A DNA stretch of 64,000 bases, taken from positions 5,146,001-5,210,000 of the forward strand of contig NZ_CP030053.1 in the NCBI RefSeq assembly GCF_004114955.1, read 5' to 3'. The notes beneath the pieces are model-generated. The model had not been told where the DNA came from, ran no database searches, and was given only the letters and a program-made list of their open reading frames with translations. Source of the stretch: Bradyrhizobium guangzhouense. GTDB taxonomy: Bacteria; Pseudomonadota; Alphaproteobacteria; Rhizobiales; Xanthobacteraceae. Shown here piece by piece: positions 25,840 to 36,575 of the stretch. Every line of letters starts with the position of its first letter. Within the stretch, counting starts at the first letter, position 1. The position numbers were made by a program, and so were the translations under genes.

Positions 25840-26214
25840 GTCCCCTCCGGATGAGATTCGAGCGGCGTCAGGCAGTATCGCCGCGACACGGTGTGCGACG
25901 CAAGCGACCTGAGCCTGGGACAGGGAGCCGGCTTCCGCAATCGGCGGATATGGTCAATCAGATTGTCGGCGCCAATGGACGCCGGCGGGCCATTTCCACC
26001 CTCATTTTCCTGGCCTGACCGGGCCGAAAGTCCAATGTCGCTCGCGCGCCTCTCTCCCCTAAAAAGCTGGTCAGCATTGCTGCACAGCGGCGCAACTTGG
26101 CGCGTTCCTTGCTGGAATGGTGCTTGCACGGGTCGAGAACTCTGGGCAACATGGATCGATCAACCCCACCGAACAATCAAAAATCACGGTGCGGGCGAGT
26201 GGAGAGGGTCAAGA
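25840..26214. other. Divergent intergenic region, 375 bp, no gene seen
   Basis: This region separates the leftward lipid/P450 operon from the rightward peptide-transport operon. It holds the ribosome-binding site of the small gene at the left edge, the sigma-54-like sequence at 26098-26113 and a leader of about 90 nt before the first transporter gene. The open frames through it look non-coding and lack conserved features. No riboswitch or repeat was recognised. Confidence 0.6.
26098..26113 (+). promoter_or_regulatory. Sigma-54 (RpoN) type -24/-12 promoter before the peptide-transport operon
   Basis: TGGCGCG-N4-TTGCT matches the consensus TGGCACG-N4-TTGCT with one change. The essential GG (26099-26100) and GC (26111-26112) are exactly 10 bp apart. 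Transcription would start near 26124, giving a ~90-nt leader before ATG 26215. I found no convincing NtrC or NifA activator site upstream, so the controlling activator is unknown. Confidence 0.55.
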
Positions 26215-27813
26215 ATGTCAGTCGGACGAAGTTTGTTTGCGGCGACGCTCGCCGGTGCGCTTGCGTTGGCGGTCTCGCCGGCGTCGAGCCAGACGCTGCG
26301 CTACGCCAACCAGGGTGAGCTGAAGTCGCTCGATCCCTATACGCTGAACGAGTCGACCACCAGTGCGCATCTCGGCCATGTCTATGAGGGCCTTGTCGCC
26401 CGCGACAAGGACCTGAAGATCATCCCGGCGCTCGCCGAAAGCTGGGAGACGCCGGAGCCGACACGCTGGCGCTTTCATCTGCGCAAGGGCGTGAAATTCC
26501 ACAACGGCGACCCATTCACCGCTGATGACGTGGTGTTCTCGGCCGAGCGCGTGCGAGCAAAGGGTTCAAACTTCCTCAGCCGCGTCCCGGCCGATGCCAA
26601 GGTCGTCAAGATCGACGATTACACCGTCGATTTCATCCTGACCTCGCCCAATCCCATCCTGACGGCGCTGTGGGCGACCTGGTACATCATGGACAAGAAA
26701 TGGGCAGAGGCGAACGATGCGGTGGCACCGACGCCCGCAGCCGCGACGACCCCGAGCTATGCCTCGCTTCATGAAAACGGCACCGGGCCCTTCACCATCG
26801 AGAGCCATCAGCCGGGCGTGAAGACCGTCTTCAAAGCCAACCCGAACTGGTGGCGCAAGCCGGAACATAATTTGAAGGAGATCATCTTCACGCCGATCGC
26901 CAATCCCGCTACGCGTGTCGCGGCCTTGTTGTCGGGCGAGGTCGATGTGATCGAGCCGGTTCCGGTGCAGGACATCGAGCGCGTGAAGGCGAGCCCCAAC
27001 GCCACCGTCCTGACGGGACCTGAGCTCCGTACGATTTTCGTCGGCATGGATCAGGCGCGCGACGAGCTCCTTTACTCGAACGTCAAGGGCAAGAACCCGT
27101 TCAAGGACGTTCGCGTCCGCGAAGCCGTCTACCGAGCGATCGACGTCGATCTGATCAAGAATCGCGTCATGCGCGGGCTCTCCACACCATCCGCATTGAT
27201 GGTGGCACCAGAGATCTTTTCCGCGAAGGACTTGATCCGGCCGAAGTTCGACCCCGACGCCGCCAAGAAGCTTCTGGCGGACGCCGGCTATGCCGACGGT
27301 TTCGAAGTGACGATGGACTGCCCGAACGATCGCTACGTCAATGACGCGGCCATCTGCCAGGCAATCGTCGGCATGCTTGCCCGCATCAACATCAAGGTGG
27401 ATCTGTTGGCGCAGCCCAAGGCCCAGTATTTCGCCAAGGTGCTGAAGCCCGGCGGCTACAAGACCTCGCTGTTCATGCTCGGCTGGACCCCGGATACGCT
27501 CGACTCCCAGAACGTCCTCCACGACATCATGGGCTGCCGCGACGACCCCAAGGACCCCAACCGCGGTGAAGCCAATCTCGCCGGCTATTGCAACAAGCAG
27601 TTCGACGAGCTCGCCGACAAGGTATTGGTTGAATCCGATACGACCAAGCGCGATCAGCTGATCAAGCAGGCCTTCGAGCTCTCGATGAAGGACTGGGCCT
27701 ATATCCCGCTGCACCAGCAGGCGCTCGCCTGGGGCGTGTCGAAGAAGGTGAAGCTGACTCAAAGTGCGGACAACATGGTCAGGCTCTATTGGGCGACCAA
27801 GCAGGAAGAGTAA
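26215..27813 (+). CDS. Peptide ABC transporter substrate-binding protein (SBP_bac_5), system 1
   Basis: A 532-residue periplasmic binding protein. The signal peptide has a Lys/Arg-poor start, the core LFAATLAGALALAVSPASS and likely cleavage before QTLRY. Family motifs include LAESWE and WRFHLRKGVKFHNGDPFTADDVVFSAERV. It captures a peptide or related solute for the following permeases. ATG 26215 has GGAGAGGG upstream; the longer open frame is rejected because only this start gives a signal peptide. It is the first gene of the 13.7-kb rightward run. A strong hairpin after the gene probably raises its expression relative to the permeases. Confidence 0.92.
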   Translation: MSVGRSLFAATLAGALALAVSPASSQTLRYANQGELKSLDPYTLNESTTSAHLGHVYEGLVARDKDLKIIPALAESWETPEPTRWRFHLRKGVKFHNGDPFTADDVVFSAERVRAKGSNFLSRVPADAKVVKIDDYTVDFILTSPNPILTALWATWYIMDKKWAEANDAVAPTPAAATTPSYASLHENGTGPFTIESHQPGVKTVFKANPNWWRKPEHNLKEIIFTPIANPATRVAALLSGEVDVIEPVPVQDIERVKASPNATVLTGPELRTIFVGMDQARDELLYSNVKGKNPFKDVRVREAVYRAIDVDLIKNRVMRGLSTPSALMVAPEIFSAKDLIRPKFDPDAAKKLLADAGYADGFEVTMDCPNDRYVNDAAICQAIVGMLARINIKVDLLAQPKAQYFAKVLKPGGYKTSLFMLGWTPDTLDSQNVLHDIMGCRDDPKDPNRGEANLAGYCNKQFDELADKVLVESDTTKRDQLIKQAFELSMKDWAYIPLHQQALAWGVSKKVKLTQSADNMVRLYWATKQEE

Positions 27814-27831
27814 GTACCGACATCTTGTGAG

Positions 27832-27871
27832 GTCCCGGAAGCCATCGCCCTCAAGATCTGGCTTCCGGGAC
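27832..27871 (+). terminator. Intra-operon hairpin after the binding-protein gene
   Basis: GTCCCGGAAGCCA (27832-27844) and its exact complement (27859-27871) form a 13-bp stem with a 14-nt loop, followed by TTGTTATTT. The tail is only partly U-rich, so partial termination or 3'-end protection of the binding-protein mRNA is likelier than full termination. Such hairpins after binding-protein genes are common. Confidence 0.7.
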
Positions 27872-27928
27872 TTGTTATTTCGGGTTAACGCAATGATGCG
27901 TGCTGCTGAAGAGATGTGAAAGGAACAG

Positions 27929-28909
27929 ATGCTCGCTTTCACACTGCGCCGAGCCATCCAGGCCATCGGCGTCATGATCGCCGTCGGGGTCATCGCGTTC
28001 TCGATGTTCCGCTTCGCGGGCGATCCCGTGAACCAGATGGTCGGGATGGATACCTCGGGCGTCGAACGCGCGGCGATCCGCAAATCGCTCGGCCTGGACG
28101 ATCCTGTCATCGTGCAGTTCGGCCGCTACGTTGGCAACGCTGCGCAGTTCAAGTTCGGCGTGTCCTACCAGTTCCGCCTGCCCGTCTCCGACCTGCTGAT
28201 GGAGCGGATGCCCGCGACGCTGGAGCTCGCGATTTGCGCCACCATCTTCGCGATGATCAGTGGAATCCTGATGGGGGTCTATTCGGCGCTTCGCCGCGAT
28301 AGCTGGCTCGCACACATCTTCCAGGCGGTCTCGCTGATCGGCATCTCGCTGCCGACCTTCCTGATCGGCATTCTCATGATCTACCTGTTCTCGGTGACGC
28401 TCGGCTGGCTACCATCGTTCGGACGGGGCGACGTCGTGCATATCGGCCGGTGGACGACGGGGCTCCTGACGGTCTCCGGCTTGAAAGCGCTGATCATGCC
28501 CTCGATCACCCTCGGCCTGTTTCAGATGACCCTGATCATGCGGCTGGTGCGCGCCGAGATGCTGGAAGTGCTGCGGACCGACTATATCCGCTTCGCCCGC
28601 GCCCGCGGTCTGACCACGCGGGCGATCCATTTCGGCCATGCGCTGCGCAACACCCTGATTCCCGTGATCACCGTGGCGGGCCTGCAATTCGGCTCGGTCA
28701 TTGCCTTCGCGATCATTACCGAGACGGTGTTCCAATGGCCGGGCATGGGGCTCCTGTTCGTGCAGGCCGTTCAGAACGTCGATATTCCGATCATGGCGGC
28801 CTATCTGATGATGGTCTCCCTGATCTTCGTCACCATCAACCTCGTGGTTGATATCCTCTACACCATCGTCGATCCGCGGCTGCGCTCGACGGTCAGCCGG
28901 GCGCACTGA
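27929..28909 (+). CDS. Peptide ABC transporter permease, DppB type, system 1
   Basis: A 326-residue inner-membrane permease of the DppB/OppB class: first span near residues 10-30, large periplasmic loop, then five spans. The EAA coupling loop is DYIRFARARGLTTRAIHFGHALRNTLIPVI, which contacts the ATPases. It follows the binding-protein gene after 115 bp with a hairpin, and is separated by 1 bp from the DppC-type permease. Confidence 0.92.
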   Translation: MLAFTLRRAIQAIGVMIAVGVIAFSMFRFAGDPVNQMVGMDTSGVERAAIRKSLGLDDPVIVQFGRYVGNAAQFKFGVSYQFRLPVSDLLMERMPATLELAICATIFAMISGILMGVYSALRRDSWLAHIFQAVSLIGISLPTFLIGILMIYLFSVTLGWLPSFGRGDVVHIGRWTTGLLTVSGLKALIMPSITLGLFQMTLIMRLVRAEMLEVLRTDYIRFARARGLTTRAIHFGHALRNTLIPVITVAGLQFGSVIAFAIITETVFQWPGMGLLFVQAVQNVDIPIMAAYLMMVSLIFVTINLVVDILYTIVDPRLRSTVSRAH

Positions 28910-28910
28910 C

Positions 28911-29873
28911 ATGAGCGAGGCCGTCGTTCCCCACCCGACCGAGAAACGTCCTGCAGCCGCACCCGGCTGGTTCAGGCGCGTTCTCGACAGCGACCTGTTC
29001 TATTCGTTCCGCCGTTCCAAGGTCACCATGATCGCGGCGGGTGTGACGCTGCTGTTCTTCCTGATCGCGATCTTTGCCTCCGTGCTGTCGGTGCAAAATC
29101 CATTCGACCCGGCGCAGCTCCAGCTGATGAATTCGCGCATCTCGCCGCTCTGGACCGCGGACGGCCAGAGCCCGTTCCTGCTCGGCACCGACGAGCAGGG
29201 TCGCGACGTGCTGTCGGCGATTCTCTACGGCCTGCGCATCTCGCTGCTCGTGGGCGTGCTCGGCGTGGTCTTGTCCGGCGCGATCGGCATCCTGCTCGGG
29301 CTGACGGCCGGCTATTTCGGTGGTGCCGTCGATGGGCTGATCATGCGCATCGCCGACGTGCAGCTTTCCTTTCCGGCCATCCTGATCGCGCTTCTCATCA
29401 ACGGCATCGCCAAATCGGTCTTCGGCAACAAGCTTGACGAGATGAGCATGCTGGCGGTCCTGGTCTTCGCCATCGGCCTCAGCTTTTGGGTGCAGTATGC
29501 GCGCACGGTGCGCGGGTCGGTTCTGGTCGAGAAGAACAAGGATTATGTCGCAGCCGCGCAATTGATCGGCCTGCCTGCTCCCGTGATCATGCTGCGCCAC
29601 GTGCTGCCGAACACCACGGGGCCGATCCTGGTGATCGCTACCATCAATCTCGCGCTTGCCATCATCACCGAAGCAACGCTGTCGTTCCTCGGCTCGGGCA
29701 TGCCCGAAACCATGCCGTCGCTCGGCACGCTGATCCGCATCGGCAACGGCTATCTGTTCTCGGGCGAATGGTGGATCGTCGCCTTCCCCGGAATTGCGCT
29801 TGCGGCGCTGATCCTGTCGATCAACCTGCTCGGCGACTGGCTGCGCGACGCGCTCAACCCCAAACTCCGATGA
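28911..29873 (+). CDS. Peptide ABC transporter permease, DppC type, system 1
   Basis: A 320-residue permease with the N-terminal OppC_N segment (FRRSKVTMIAAGVTLLFFLIAIFASVL), the typical GTDEQGRDVLSAILYGLR before the core, and EAA loop NKDYVAAAQLIGLPAPVIMLRHVLPN. It pairs with the preceding DppB-type protein to form the channel. ATG 28911 begins 1 bp after the previous stop; a frame extending 63 bp upstream would overlap that gene. Confidence 0.92.
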   Translation: MSEAVVPHPTEKRPAAAPGWFRRVLDSDLFYSFRRSKVTMIAAGVTLLFFLIAIFASVLSVQNPFDPAQLQLMNSRISPLWTADGQSPFLLGTDEQGRDVLSAILYGLRISLLVGVLGVVLSGAIGILLGLTAGYFGGAVDGLIMRIADVQLSFPAILIALLINGIAKSVFGNKLDEMSMLAVLVFAIGLSFWVQYARTVRGSVLVEKNKDYVAAAQLIGLPAPVIMLRHVLPNTTGPILVIATINLALAIITEATLSFLGSGMPETMPSLGTLIRIGNGYLFSGEWWIVAFPGIALAALILSINLLGDWLRDALNPKLR

Positions 29874-29886
29874 GTCTGCAGCGTTC

Positions 29887-30869
29887 ATGACCGAACCCGT
29901 TCTCTCCGTCCGCAATCTCAAGGTCGAGTTCGCCTCTCGCCGCGGTACGCTGCGCGCCATCGACGGCGTCTCTTTCGACATCGCCAAGGGCGAGGTGCTC
30001 GGCGTCGTCGGCGAATCCGGCGCCGGCAAATCCGTGACCGGGCTTTCGGTGATCGGCCTGATCGATCCGCCCGGGCGCATCGCCGGCGGCGAGATTCGCC
30101 TCGCCGGCATGCGCATCGACAATCTGCCGCCGGAGGAGATGCGCCGTGTCCGCGGCAAGCGCATCGGCATGATCTTCCAGGATCCGCTGACATCGCTCAA
30201 TCCGCTGTACAAGGTGGGCGACCAGATCGTCGAGACGATCCGGACCCATCTCAATCTGTCCGAACAGGCCGCCCGCCGCCGCGCCATTGATCTGCTCGCC
30301 GAAGTAGGCATCCCCGCCCCCGAGAAGCGAATCGACGGCTATCCGCACGAATTCTCCGGCGGCATGCGTCAACGCGTGGTGATTGCGCTTGCGATCTGCG
30401 CCGAGCCGGAGCTGATCATCGCGGACGAGCCGACCACCGCGCTCGACGTCTCCGTGCAGGCGCAGATCATCTCGCTGATCAAGCGGCTCGGCCGCGACCA
30501 TGGCACCGCCGTGATGCTGGTGACCCACGACATGGGCGTCATCGCGGAGACCTCGGACCGCGTCGCCGTGATGTATGCCGGCCGCATCGCCGAGATCGGC
30601 CCGGTGCAGGACGTCGTCAGGAACCCGCTGCACCCCTATGCCAAAGGCCTGATGGGCGCAATCCCGACGCTCGCCGGTGACGACAAGCGCCTGGTGCAGA
30701 TCCCCGGCTCGATGCCGCGGCTCTCAGCCATCCCGCGCGGCTGCTCGTTCAACCCGCGCTGCGCCTCCGCCTTCGATCGTTGCCGAGTGGACCGACCGGA
30801 GCCGCTGGCGCGTGGCGCGCAATCGGTCGCCTGCCATCTCTATGATCCCGTGTCGGCGGAGACCGCGGC

Positions 30870-30873
<4 letters not shown>
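29887..30873 (+). CDS. Peptide ABC transporter ATPase, DppD/OppD type, system 1
   Basis: A 328-residue ATPase with Walker A GESGAGKS (42-49), signature FSGGMRQR, Walker B LIIADEPTTALD and the OppC-type C-terminal oligopeptide extension with the CSFNPRCASAFDRC cysteine cluster, which can bind an FeS centre in homologues. It powers system 1. The stop overlaps the next ATPase start as ATGA. Confidence 0.93.
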
Positions 30874-31859
<986 letters not shown>

Positions 31860-31941
31860 CGCGCGCGTGCCATGCGGCCTGTGCATTTGGCATCCCAGAG
31901 CCTGATGTGATCAATTGCGCACGCCGTCAACGAGGTAGCCC

Positions 31942-33747
31942 ATGGCCAGCAAAGTCAATCCCGATCCCTTCACGACACGTCCCGAGATCGAGGGCACGTT
32001 CGGGGTCGTCGCGTCAACGCATTGGATTGCAACCGCCGTCGGCATGGCCATCCTGGAAAAGGGAGGCAACGCGTTCGATGCCGGCGTTGCCACCGCCTTC
32101 ACGCTTCAGGTCGTCGAGCCGCATCTGAACGGTCCCGGCGGGGATGTGCCTGTCATCGTGCATGACGTGAAACGCGGCCGCACCGAGGTGATCTGCGGCC
32201 AGGGCCCGGCCCCGGCGCGCGCCACCATTGCGCATTACAAGAGCGAGGGCCTCGACATGGTGCCCGGCACCGGCCTCCTCGCGGCCTGCGTCCCCGGCAC
32301 CTTCGAATCCTGGATGATGCTGCTGCGCGACTACGGCACCATGCGCGTACGCGACGTGCTGGAGCCCGCGATCTCCTACGCCCGCGACGGCTATCCGCTG
32401 GTCGAGCGGGCCTGCGCCACGATCCAGACCGTCGAGCAACTGTTCCGCAAGCACTGGCCAACCTCGGCCGCGGTCTATCTGCCGAACGGCGAGGTGCCGA
32501 AGCCCGGCACGATCTTCACCAACAAGACGCTGGCTGCAACCTACGCCCGGATTCTGAACGAGGCCGAAAGCGGCGGCGGCGATCGCGACGCCGAGATCGA
32601 GCGCGCGCGCAAGGCCTGGTCGCAAGGTTTTGTCGCAGAAGCCATCGACAAGTTCTGCCGGACGCAGGAGGTGATGGACGTCAGCGGTTCCCCGCATCGC
32701 GGCGTGCTCTCCGCCGACGACATGGCGCGCTGGCAGCCGACCGTCGAGGCGCCACTTACTTACGATTATGGCCGCTATACCGTCTGCAAGGCCGGCGTCT
32801 GGAGCCAGGGCCCCGTTACCCTCCAGCAGCTCGCGCTGCTGAAGGGCTTTGCGCTCGACGGCCTCGACCCGACCGGCCCGGAATTCATCCATCTCCAGAT
32901 CGAATGCGCGAAGCTCGCCTTCGCCGACCGCGAAAAATTCTACGGCGATCCCAAGTTCTCCGAGATCCCGATCGGAACGCTGCTGTCGGACGCCTACAGC
33001 GACGAGCGCCGCAAGCTCGTCACCGACAAGGCCTCGCTCGACTTCCGGCCAGGCTCGATCGAAGGTTTTGGTGGCGTGGTCAAGCTGCGTCGCGCCGAGG
33101 GACAGCGCGAGGCGGTTGGCGCGCTCGGTGCAGGTGAGCCGACCGTGGGACGGTTCGGCGAGGTGCGCGGCGATACCGTGCATTTCGACATCATCGACAA
33201 GGCCGGCAACATGGTGTCCTCGACGCCGTCGGGCGGCTGGCTGCAATCCTCGCCTGTTATTCCCGAGCTCGGCTTCTGCCTCGGCAGCCGCGCCCAGATG
33301 TTCTGGCTGGAGGAAAACCATCCCGGCTCGCTCGCACCGGGCAAGCGGCCGCGCACCACTCTGTCGCCGACCATGGCGCTGCGCGACGGCGAGCCGTATC
33401 TCGCCTGGGGCTCGCCCGGCGGCGACCAGCAAGACCAATGGATCACGCAGTTCTTCCTGCGCCACGTTCATTGCAGCCTGAATCTGCAGGAGGCGATCGA
33501 CGCGCCGGCCTGGCACTCCGAGCATTTCCCGATTTCGTTCTGGCCGCGCACCGCGCGTCCCGGCGTGCTCGTGGTCGAGAACCGCGTGCCGAAGGCAACG
33601 ATCGAGAATTTGCGCGAGCGCGGCCATATCGTCGAGGTCGGACCCGACTGGTCGGAGGGCCGTCTCACAGCGGCCTCGCGCGTCGGTGTGCGCCGGCGCG
33701 CCGCCGCCAATCCGCGCGGCATGCAGGGCTACGCCGCAGGACGCTGA
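31942..33747 (+). CDS. Gamma-glutamyltransferase (Ntn-hydrolase) family protein
   Basis: A 601-residue GGT-family protein. The predicted self-cleavage/nucleophile Thr is Thr412 in GDTVHFDIIDKAGNMVS, aligned with NTTHYSVVDKDGNAV of E. coli GGT. N-terminal segments ASTHWIATAVGMAILEKGGNAFDAGVATAF and LNGPGGD are also typical. GGTs hydrolyse or transfer the gamma-glutamyl group of glutathione and relatives. Unlike classical GGTs there is no signal peptide after ATG 31942 (AACGAGG ribosome-binding site), so it should be cytoplasmic. It is flanked by two peptide importers, which suggests it processes an imported gamma-glutamyl or related compound; family members with other amide substrates exist. 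Confidence 0.88.
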   Translation: MASKVNPDPFTTRPEIEGTFGVVASTHWIATAVGMAILEKGGNAFDAGVATAFTLQVVEPHLNGPGGDVPVIVHDVKRGRTEVICGQGPAPARATIAHYKSEGLDMVPGTGLLAACVPGTFESWMMLLRDYGTMRVRDVLEPAISYARDGYPLVERACATIQTVEQLFRKHWPTSAAVYLPNGEVPKPGTIFTNKTLAATYARILNEAESGGGDRDAEIERARKAWSQGFVAEAIDKFCRTQEVMDVSGSPHRGVLSADDMARWQPTVEAPLTYDYGRYTVCKAGVWSQGPVTLQQLALLKGFALDGLDPTGPEFIHLQIECAKLAFADREKFYGDPKFSEIPIGTLLSDAYSDERRKLVTDKASLDFRPGSIEGFGGVVKLRRAEGQREAVGALGAGEPTVGRFGEVRGDTVHFDIIDKAGNMVSSTPSGGWLQSSPVIPELGFCLGSRAQMFWLEENHPGSLAPGKRPRTTLSPTMALRDGEPYLAWGSPGGDQQDQWITQFFLRHVHCSLNLQEAIDAPAWHSEHFPISFWPRTARPGVLVVENRVPKATIENLRERGHIVEVGPDWSEGRLTAASRVGVRRRAAANPRGMQGYAAGR

Positions 33748-33756
33748 AGGCAGCTC

Positions 33757-34467
33757 ATGACCTGGTCGATCATCGCGCGCGATCCTGCCACCGGCCAGTT
33801 CGGTATTGCGGTAGCGACCCGCTTCTTCGCCGTCGGCGCCCGGGTCCCCTACATCGCAGCCGGCCTCGGTGCGATCGCGACCCAGGCCTTCGTCAATCCC
33901 TATTACGGAATCGACGGCGTCAAGCTGCTCCGCGACGGCCTGAACGCGCATGACGTGCTCGCCGCTCTGCTCGCGACCGACGATGGGCGCGAGAGCCGGC
34001 AGATCCACATCATGGACGCAAGCGGCGCGATCGCCGCGCATACCGGGCGCGATTGCATCGACTGGTGCGGACATATCGCCGGCAGCGGCTTCTCGATCGC
34101 GGGCAACATGCTCGCGGGCGCCGACGTGCTCGCGGAGACGGCGAAGACCTACATCGCCAATGACCGCCTGCCCTTTCCGCGTCGGCTGCTCGCAGCGATG
34201 CGTGCCGGCGAAGCCGCCGGCGGTGACAAGCGGGGCAAGCAATCCGCCGCGCTGCTGATCCACGGCGAAGAGGAATGGCCGGCGCTGGACATCCGCGCCG
34301 ACGACCATCCCGATCCGCTCGGCGAACTCGAGCGGCTCGAACAGGTCAGCCACGAGCTCTGGGTCCACTTCCGCCCGTCCATGCCGACCCGTCAGAACCC
34401 TGCCGGCAACACCGACCGCCGCGTCATTGACGCGAGCATTGCTGCGGCGCGGGCGAGACAAGCATGA
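33757..34467 (+). CDS. DUF1028 family protein
   Basis: A 236-residue DUF1028 protein, an Ntn-hydrolase-like family. It starts MTWSIIARDPATGQFGIAVATRFFAVG and has GLGAIATQAFVNPYYGIDGV, HTGRDCIDWCGHIAGSGFSIAGNML and a C-terminal DHPDPLGELERL. The role is unknown; such genes often lie beside amidohydrolases and peptide transporters. It starts 9 bp after the GGT-family gene and overlaps the next ATPase by 4 bp, so it is part of the operon. I infer a supporting hydrolytic step in peptide use. Confidence 0.87.
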   Translation: MTWSIIARDPATGQFGIAVATRFFAVGARVPYIAAGLGAIATQAFVNPYYGIDGVKLLRDGLNAHDVLAALLATDDGRESRQIHIMDASGAIAAHTGRDCIDWCGHIAGSGFSIAGNMLAGADVLAETAKTYIANDRLPFPRRLLAAMRAGEAAGGDKRGKQSAALLIHGEEEWPALDIRADDHPDPLGELERLEQVSHELWVHFRPSMPTRQNPAGNTDRRVIDASIAAARARQA

Positions 34468-35446
34468 GCCCTCTCATCGAGATCAGGGATCTGCGTATCC
34501 GCTTTCACGGCGACGACGGCCGTATCACCCACGCCGTCGACAGTGTCGATCTCAGCGTCGCCAATGGCGCGACGCTCGGTCTCGTCGGCGAGTCCGGCTG
34601 CGGCAAGAGCGTGACCTCGCTGGCGATCATGGGCCTGTTGCCGAAGCAGACGACGGAGATATCAGGCGCGATCCGCTTCGACGGTTTCGATCTGCTGAAG
34701 ACGCCGGACCAGACGCTGCGCGATTTGCGCGGCAACCGGCTCGCGATGATCTTCCAGGAGCCGATGACGTCGCTCAATCCGAGTTTTACGATCGGCGACC
34801 AGATCATCGAGACGATCCTCCGCCATCGCGGCGGCTCGCGGAAAAGCGCGCGCGAGCGGGCAATCGAGCTGTTGCGCCGCGTCCACATCCCCTCGCCCGA
34901 GCGGCGCATCGACGAATATCCACACAAGCTCTCCGGCGGCATGCGCCAGCGCGTCATGATCGCGATGGCGCTCGCCTGTGATCCGCAGCTCTTGATCGCG
35001 GACGAGCCGACCACTGCGCTCGACGTCACCTTGCAGGCCCAGATCCTGGAGCTGATGCGCGAATTGAAGGCGGCGAGCGGCGCCGCCATCATCCTGATCA
35101 CCCACGATCTCGGCGTCGTCGCCGAAGTCTGCGACGAGGTCGCGGTGATGTATGCCGGCGAGATCGTCGAGCGCGCGCCGGTCGACGACTTGTTCTCTGC
35201 ACCGCAGCATCCCTACACCGTTGGCCTGCTCGGCTCGATCCCGCGGCTCGACCATCGCGCCGAGCAACTGGCGACCATCGAAGGCATGGTGCCGAACATG
35301 GCGCAGCCGCCCGCCGGCTGCCGCTTCGCCGCGCGCTGTCCTTTCATGCTGGAGGCCTGCACCAAGGCGCCACCGCCGCTGGTGGCCGTCAGCCCCGGCC
35401 ACGTCTCGCGCTGCATCCGCGCGCCGCTCGAACTTCTGGTGTCGTG

Positions 35447-35447
<1 letters not shown>
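34464..35447 (+). CDS. Peptide ABC transporter ATPase, OppD type, system 2
   Basis: A 327-residue ATPase with Walker A GESGCGKS (42-49), signature LSGGMRQRVMIAMALA, Walker B LLIADEPTTALD and C-terminal cluster CRFAARCPFMLEAC. It heads the second importer, whose gene order is ATPases first, unlike system 1. The start overlaps the DUF1028 stop as ATGA, and the stop overlaps the next start (TGATG). Confidence 0.92.
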
Positions 35448-36553
<1,106 letters not shown>

Positions 36554-36575
36554 CCGGAGCAATGGGGACTGTCCA

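Noticed and set aside
26041..26097. Possible NtrC or NifA activator site upstream of the sigma-54-like promoter
   Set aside because: No GCACC-N5-GGTGC or TGT-N10-ACA match was found by eye; only loose half-sites.
25891..26214. N-terminal extension of the system 1 binding protein
   Set aside because: The extension buries the signal peptide and crosses the likely promoter; ATG 26215 has a good ribosome-binding site.
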